Assembly (NCBI RefSeq): GCF_010974945.1
Contig: NZ_JAAIVB010000012.1
Location: 124,001 to 188,000, forward strand
Origin: Noviherbaspirillum galbum
GTDB taxonomy: Bacteria; Pseudomonadota; Gammaproteobacteria; Burkholderiales; Burkholderiaceae_D
Direction: 5' to 3'
Length of the DNA stretch: 64,000 nucleotides
Under the pieces are notes generated by a model, which saw only the letters and a program-made list of their open reading frames with translations, did no database searches and was not told the DNA's origin. Of this stretch, positions 59,625 to 64,000 are shown in pieces. Within the stretch, counting starts at the first letter, position 1; every line of letters starts with the position of its first letter. The position numbers and the translations under genes are program-made.

Positions 59625-60668
59625 ATGAAAACCACGACGCTTGGCGCCAGCAACCTGACCGTTTCCACCATCTGCCTCGGCACCATGACCTTCGGTGAAC
59701 AGAACACCGAAGCCGAGGCCCATTCCCAGCTTGACTACGCGCTGGAGCGCGGCATCAACTTCATCGACACCGCCGAAATGTATCCGGTGATGCCGCGCGC
59801 GGAAACCCAGGGACGGACCGAGGCTGCCATCGGCACCTGGCTCAAGAAGTCCGGCAAGCGCAAGGACGTCGTGCTGGCCACCAAGGCCGCCGGCCCGTCC
59901 CGCGGCATGCGCTGGATCCGCAACGGCGAGAACGATTTCGACGCGAAGAACCTGCGGGCCGCGGTCGAAACCAGCTTGCAGCGTCTGCAGACGGACTACA
60001 TCGACCTGTACCAGTTGCACTGGCCCAGCCGCAACGCGCCGATCTTCGGCCAGACATCCTTCGACCCGCAAAAGGAACGTCCGCACGTCGCCATCGAAGA
60101 CACCCTGGCGGCGCTGGACGAGCTGATCAAGGCCGGCAAGATCCGCCATGTCGGCGTATCGAACGAAACCGCCTGGGGCGTCTGCGAGTTCATCAAGCAG
60201 GCTGAAGCCAAGGGCTTGCCGCGCATCGTCTCCATCCAGAACGCCTACAGCCTGGTTAACCGCAGCTTCGAGACCGGACTGGATGAAGCCTGCTACCGCG
60301 ACAACGTCGGCCTGCTGGCTTATAGTCCGCTTGCCTTCGGCCAGCTCACGGCGAAATACCTCGACGATCCGAAGGCTGCCGGCCGTCTTACCCTCTTTCC
60401 GCCGACCTGGAGCCCGCGCTACCTCCGCCCGGCAGTCATGGAAGCCTGCAGGCGCTATGCCGAACTCGCCCGTGCACATGGCATGACCCCGACGCAGCTC
60501 GCCCTGGCGTGGTGCTACTCCCGCTGGTGCGTGGCATCGACCATCATCGGCGCCACCAGCCTCGGCCAGTTGAAGGAAAACATCGACGCCTTGTCCATCC
60601 GGTTGAGCGACGATGTCATCGCGGCAATCGATGGCATTCACGCGCAGATCACCAGCCCTGCCCAATAG
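59625..60668 (+). CDS. NADP(H)-dependent aldo-keto reductase, Tas-like
   Basis: 347 residues. GTMTFGEQNTEAEAHSQLDYAL and FIDTAEMYPV hold the catalytic Asp and Tyr; VLATKAAG the Lys; YQLHWPSR the His. The length and the VMPRAETQGRTEAAIG segment match E. coli Tas. It reduces aldehydes or ketones; substrate unknown. It ends before a bidirectional terminator. Confidence 0.92.
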   Translation: MKTTTLGASNLTVSTICLGTMTFGEQNTEAEAHSQLDYALERGINFIDTAEMYPVMPRAETQGRTEAAIGTWLKKSGKRKDVVLATKAAGPSRGMRWIRNGENDFDAKNLRAAVETSLQRLQTDYIDLYQLHWPSRNAPIFGQTSFDPQKERPHVAIEDTLAALDELIKAGKIRHVGVSNETAWGVCEFIKQAEAKGLPRIVSIQNAYSLVNRSFETGLDEACYRDNVGLLAYSPLAFGQLTAKYLDDPKAAGRLTLFPPTWSPRYLRPAVMEACRRYAELARAHGMTPTQLALAWCYSRWCVASTIIGATSLGQLKENIDALSIRLSDDVIAAIDGIHAQITSPAQ

Positions 60669-60713
60669 GACATCATTTCTACCGAGGCCGCCTGACCTTC
60701 GGCGGCGCGCATG

Positions 60714-60752
60714 AAAAAAGCCCGCAGGCACTTTCGTGTCTGCGGGCTTTTC
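60714..60752. terminator. Bidirectional terminator between the aldo-keto reductase and clpA
   Basis: The stem GCCCGCAGGCAC/GTGTCTGCGGGC (60720-60731, 60736-60747; one G-U pair) is flanked by AAAAAA before and TTTT after, so it works for both converging genes. Confidence 0.85.
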
Positions 60753-60767
60753 GTTATTGGAACCGGA

Positions 60768-63068
60768 TTATTCGACTTCCAGCGTTTCTTCCGGTGCCTG
60801 AGGGGGCGGTGCATCGCCTTCGGCGAAATCGAGCTTGATCTGCTCCTTGTCGTCGAGGTCCACAGTCACGCGGCCACCCGACACCAACCGGCCGAACAGC
60901 AACTCGTCGGCGAGCGCCTTGCGGATCATGTCCTGGATCAGGCGGGACATCGGACGCGCGCCCATGAGCGGGTCGAAGCCCTTGCGCGCGAGGAAGCGGC
61001 GCAGGCTGTCGGTAAAGACGGCCTCGACCTTCTTCTCGTGCAACTGTTCCTCGAGCTGCATGAGGAACTTGTCGACCACGCGCAGGATGATGTCCTCGTC
61101 CAGCGCCTTGAAGCTGATGATCGCGTCCAGGCGGTTGCGGAACTCAGGCGTGAACATGCGCTTGATGTCCGCCATTTCGTCGCCCGCTTCCTTCTTGTCG
61201 GTGAAGCCGATCGAACGCTTCTGCAAGGCTTCGGCGCCCGCGTTCGTGGTCATGATGATGATCACGTTGCGGAAGTCCGCCTTGCGGCCGTTGTTGTCGG
61301 TCAGCGTGCCATGGTCCATCACCTGCAGCAGGATATTGAAGATATCCGGATGCGCCTTCTCGATTTCGTCGAGCAGCAGCACCGCGTGCGGCTTCTTGGT
61401 GATGGCCTCGGTCAGCAGGCCGCCCTGGTCGAAGCCGACGTAGCCCGGAGGCGCGCCGATCAGGCGGCTCACCGCATGGCGCTCCATGTATTCCGACATG
61501 TCGAAGCGGATCAGCTCGATGCCCAGGATGAAGGCAAGCTGCTTGGCCACCTCGGTCTTGCCGACGCCCGTCGGGCCGGAGAACAGGAAGGAACCGATCG
61601 GCTTGTCCGTCTTGCCCAGGCCGGCGCGCGCCATCTTGATGGCGGAGCCCAGCGCCTCGATGGCGGGATCCTGTCCGAACACCACGTTCTTCAGGTCGCG
61701 GTCGATGGTCTGCAGCTTCGTCCGGTCGTCCTGGTTGACAGACTGCGGAGGAATGCGAGCGATCTTCGAGATGATGTCCTCGATTTCCGACTTGCCGATG
61801 GTCTTCTTCTGCTTGGACTTCGGCAGGATGCGCTGTGCCGCACCCGCTTCGTCGATCACGTCGATCGCCTTGTCCGGCAGATGACGGTCATTGATGAAGC
61901 GCGCGGCCAGCTCGGCGGCCGAGGTCAGCGCGGAAGACGAATACTTCACGCCATGGTGTTCCTCGAAGCGGGACTTCAGGCCGCGCAGGATCTGCACCGT
62001 CTGCTCGACGGTCGGCTCGGTCACGTCGATCTTCTGGAAGCGCCGGGACAGCGCGTGATCCTTTTCGAACACGCCGCGGAATTCCGTGTACGTCGTCGCG
62101 CCGATGCACTTCAGCTGGCCGGAGGACAGCGCCGGCTTGAGCAGGTTGGATGCATCGAGCGTGCCGCCGGACGCCGAGCCGGCACCGATGATGGTGTGGA
62201 TCTCGTCGATGAACAGGATGCCGTTCGGGTTGTCCCGCAGCTGCTTGAGGACTGCCTTCAGGCGTTGCTCGAAGTCGCCGCGGTACTTGGTGCCGGCAAG
62301 CAGCGCGCCCATGTCGAGCGAATACACGACGGCATTTTGCAGGACTTCGGGCACGTCGCCCTGGGTGACGCGCCAGGCCAGGCCTTCGGCGATCGCGGTC
62401 TTGCCCACGCCAGCCTCGCCCACGAGCAGCGGATTGTTCTTGCGGCGGCGGCAGAGGGTCTGGATGACGCGCTCGACCTCGGACTCGCGGCCGATCAGCG
62501 GATCGATCTTGCCTTCGGCGGCCATCTTGTTGAGGTTCTGCGTGAACTGATCCAGCGGGCTTTCCTTCTGCTGGCTTTCGGACTGCGCATCCTCGGCACC
62601 TTCCGGCGACTTGGACGATTCTGCCTGCTGGTCCTTGCGCACGCCATGCGAGATGAAATTCACCACATCGAGGCGAGTCACACCTTGCTGGTGCAGGTAA
62701 TACACGGCATGCGAATCTTTTTCACCAAAGATGGCCACCAGCACGTTGGCGCCGGTGACTTCCTTCTTGCCGTTGGAGGCCGACTGCACGTGCATGATGG
62801 CGCGCTGGATCACGCGCTGGAAGCCCAGAGTGGGCTGCGTATCCACTTCGCTCGTGCCCGGCACGGTCGGCGTGTTGTCTGTAATGAAATTGGTGAGCGT
62901 CTTGCGCAAGTCTTCGATGTTGACTGCGCATGCGCGTAGCACTTCCGCCGCGGACGGGTTGTCCAGCAGCGCGAGCAAGAGATGCTCGACGGTGATGAAC
63001 TCATGCCGGGCCTGGCGGGCCTCGACAAAAGCCATGTGCAAACTTACTTCAAGTTCCTGCGCAATCAT
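60768..63068 (-). CDS. clpA: ATP-dependent Clp protease ATP-binding subunit ClpA
   Basis: 766 residues from ATG 63068 (GGAGG 5 nt upstream). The N-domain begins [22 protein letters not shown]. Walker A1 GEAGVGKTA, Walker B1 ILFIDEIHT, Walker A2 GPTGVGKTE and Walker B2 [11 protein letters not shown]. The ClpP-binding loop is IGF ([11 protein letters not shown]). It unfolds substrates, including N-degron proteins handed over by ClpS, for ClpP. Its ATG overlaps the clpS stop (ATGA, 63065-63068). Confidence 0.97.
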   Translation of the reverse strand: MIAQELEVSLHMAFVEARQARHEFITVEHLLLALLDNPSAAEVLRACAVNIEDLRKTLTNFITDNTPTVPGTSEVDTQPTLGFQRVIQRAIMHVQSASNGKKEVTGANVLVAIFGEKDSHAVYYLHQQGVTRLDVVNFISHGVRKDQQAESSKSPEGAEDAQSESQQKESPLDQFTQNLNKMAAEGKIDPLIGRESEVERVIQTLCRRRKNNPLLVGEAGVGKTAIAEGLAWRVTQGDVPEVLQNAVVYSLDMGALLAGTKYRGDFEQRLKAVLKQLRDNPNGILFIDEIHTIIGAGSASGGTLDASNLLKPALSSGQLKCIGATTYTEFRGVFEKDHALSRRFQKIDVTEPTVEQTVQILRGLKSRFEEHHGVKYSSSALTSAAELAARFINDRHLPDKAIDVIDEAGAAQRILPKSKQKKTIGKSEIEDIISKIARIPPQSVNQDDRTKLQTIDRDLKNVVFGQDPAIEALGSAIKMARAGLGKTDKPIGSFLFSGPTGVGKTEVAKQLAFILGIELIRFDMSEYMERHAVSRLIGAPPGYVGFDQGGLLTEAITKKPHAVLLLDEIEKAHPDIFNILLQVMDHGTLTDNNGRKADFRNVIIIMTTNAGAEALQKRSIGFTDKKEAGDEMADIKRMFTPEFRNRLDAIISFKALDEDIILRVVDKFLMQLEEQLHEKKVEAVFTDSLRRFLARKGFDPLMGARPMSRLIQDMIRKALADELLFGRLVSGGRVTVDLDDKEQIKLDFAEGDAPPPQAPEETLEVE

Positions 63069-63373
63069 GCTTCCTCCATCACGCATTGCAGGGGATGTCC
63101 TGCTTTTCGAGCGTGTGTTAAAACCAGTTCTACCTTAGTGGACGCGATATCTTTAGGATACACGCCGCACATACCTTTACCATCGCGATGAACCTTGAGC
63201 ATGATCTGCGTTGCAGTCTCACGGTCTTTGTTGAAGTACTCCTGAATGATAGCAACGACAAACTCCATGGGAGTATAGTCATCGTTCAATAACAGTACCT
63301 GATACATCGGCGGAGGCTTGAGCTTCTGCTCTTGCCTAGCAAGTACCGTACCGTTGTCATGCTGAGTTGCCAT
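63065..63373 (-). CDS. clpS: ATP-dependent Clp protease adaptor ClpS
   Basis: 102 residues. [20 protein letters not shown] holds the Asp-Asp that binds the substrate N-terminus, and [21 protein letters not shown] the conserved His. It presents N-end-rule substrates to ClpA. A -10-like TAAAAT (63385-63380, minus) lies close to the ATG, but no partner -35 is clear. Confidence 0.97.
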   Translation of the reverse strand: MATQHDNGTVLARQEQKLKPPPMYQVLLLNDDYTPMEFVVAIIQEYFNKDRETATQIMLKVHRDGKGMCGVYPKDIASTKVELVLTHARKAGHPLQCVMEEA

Positions 63374-63703
63374 GCTTCTATTTTAGATCGTTCAACTTCG
63401 TGCGGTGCACGAAAGTAAGGGAATACCGCATTTATATTACGCCCTTTCTCGATAGGACGCAGATGATGATCAAACTCCTGAATTCAAGAAGCGCGTCGTT
63501 GTAAAACCCTTGCTTTTTGTCAAAAGGTTCACTGGCACAACCTTGACTTTTATATTTTTTGCAGGAACAATGGTCAATATTGATAAAGCGGCAGTTATGC
63601 AAAAGTCAATATGAAGTGAGCAGGTTTTAGGAGGGGGCAGCGTTACGCGGGGCTTCTTGCTTACTCGGCTCGTGTGATTGGTCATTATTTGAAAGACGCT
63701 TCT
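63374..63703. other. Intergenic region between divergent clpS and the cold-shock gene
   Basis: A 330 bp AT-rich region. It holds the cold-shock promoter candidate (63543-63571) and a long 5' untranslated leader of about 120 nt typical of csp genes, with GGAGGGGGC at 63631-63639. No gene was seen. Confidence 0.55.
63543..63571 (+). promoter_or_regulatory. Promoter candidate of the cold-shock gene
   Basis: TTGACT (63543-63548), 17 nt, AACAAT (63566-63571). The spacer is very AT-rich. The -10 is weak, so this is tentative. Confidence 0.45.
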
Positions 63704-63907
63704 ATGGCAACAGGTACCGTCAAGTGGTTCAACGATTCCAAAGGCTTCGGATTTATCACTCCGGATGACGGCGGTGAGGATTTGTTCGCCCACTTTTCCG
63801 CAATTCAAATGAACGGCTTCAAGACCCTGAAAGAAGGTCAAAAGGTGCAGTTCGAAGTAACGCAAGGCCCGAAAGGCAAGCAAGCTTCTAACATCATGAA
63901 TGCATAA
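63704..63907 (+). CDS. Cold-shock protein (CspA family)
   Basis: 67 residues from ATG 63704. [31 protein letters not shown] is the single OB fold with RNP1 (KGFGFI) and RNP2 (DLFAHF), shown in parts. It binds single-stranded RNA and acts as a chaperone. A long leader and a strong terminator frame it as a single-gene unit. Confidence 0.95.
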   Translation: MATGTVKWFNDSKGFGFITPDDGGEDLFAHFSAIQMNGFKTLKEGQKVQFEVTQGPKGKQASNIMNA

Positions 63908-63943
63908 TTCGCCCGCTGGTCTTCTGACCAGTAAGTGAACCGG

Positions 63944-63969
63944 AAACCCTGCCAGGCAGGGTTTTTTTT
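63944..63969 (+). terminator. Rho-independent terminator of the cold-shock gene
   Basis: The stem AAACCCTG/CAGGGTTT (63944-63951, 63957-63964) is followed by a T-run to 63969. A second hairpin CTGGTC-TTCT-GACCAG (63916-63931) precedes it. Confidence 0.85.
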
Positions 63970-64000
63970 CGCCCCTACATCCGCCGCCCCACCCTATATC

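Overview
The window is GC-rich and densely coded. The order rimP-nusA-infB-rbfA-truB, the scpB-rluB pair and the aat-bpt-pyrD group, together with the protein sequences, point to a beta-proteobacterium of the order Burkholderiales, most likely Oxalobacteraceae (Herbaspirillum, Noviherbaspirillum or Massilia-like). This assignment is by recognition and was not searched. No insertion sequence, CRISPR array, rRNA or phage gene was seen.

Region 1 (1-39.5 kb) is an accessory envelope, glycan and stress block. It starts with a secreted protein and a tightly overlapping four-gene operon (C39-like peptidase, RLAN/RimK ATP-grasp ligase, GCS2-type ligase, N-formylglutamate amidohydrolase) that looks like a peptide or amide-bond modification system. 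Next come an alpha/beta hydrolase, an operon for nucleotide-sugar and glycan modification (carbamoyltransferase, GT9 glycosyltransferase, UDP-glucuronate decarboxylase, small lipoprotein), a PQ-loop protein, an Atm1-type ABC exporter, several GT2/GT4/GT9 glycosyltransferases, a GmhB-like phosphatase, PRC-barrel and glycine-zipper proteins, a hemerythrin gene with a shortened Ku gene, a large DUF2382 stress protein, a rare glycosyltransferase-FAD flavoprotein fusion, and galU. The block ends with a hybrid histidine kinase, a sigma-54 response regulator and a second sigma-54 activator that lacks a receiver domain.

The most striking feature of region 1 is regulatory. At least eight transcription units have a sequence with the -24/-12 spacing and consensus of a sigma-54 (RpoN) promoter just upstream (around 798-813, 938-953, 5950-5965, 10209-10224, 12865-12880, 17758-17773, 18005-18020 and 22382-22397). 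With two sigma-54 activators encoded in the same block, this suggests one co-ordinated RpoN regulon covering glycan building, peptide ligation, oxygen or iron sensing and DNA-end binding.

Region 2 (39.5-64 kb) is mostly housekeeping: dusA, a beta-alanine/omega-amino-acid transaminase, an EamA transporter, typA, truB-rbfA-infB-nusA-rimP (with a promoter and a terminator-like hairpin in the leader), rluB-scpB, initiator tRNA-Met, a Nudix hydrolase, amtB (sigma-54 promoter plus a palindromic NtrC-type site), aat, bpt, pyrD, an aldo-keto reductase, clpA-clpS and a cold-shock gene. The N-degron pathway (Aat, Bpt, ClpS, ClpA) is encoded within about 6.5 kb.
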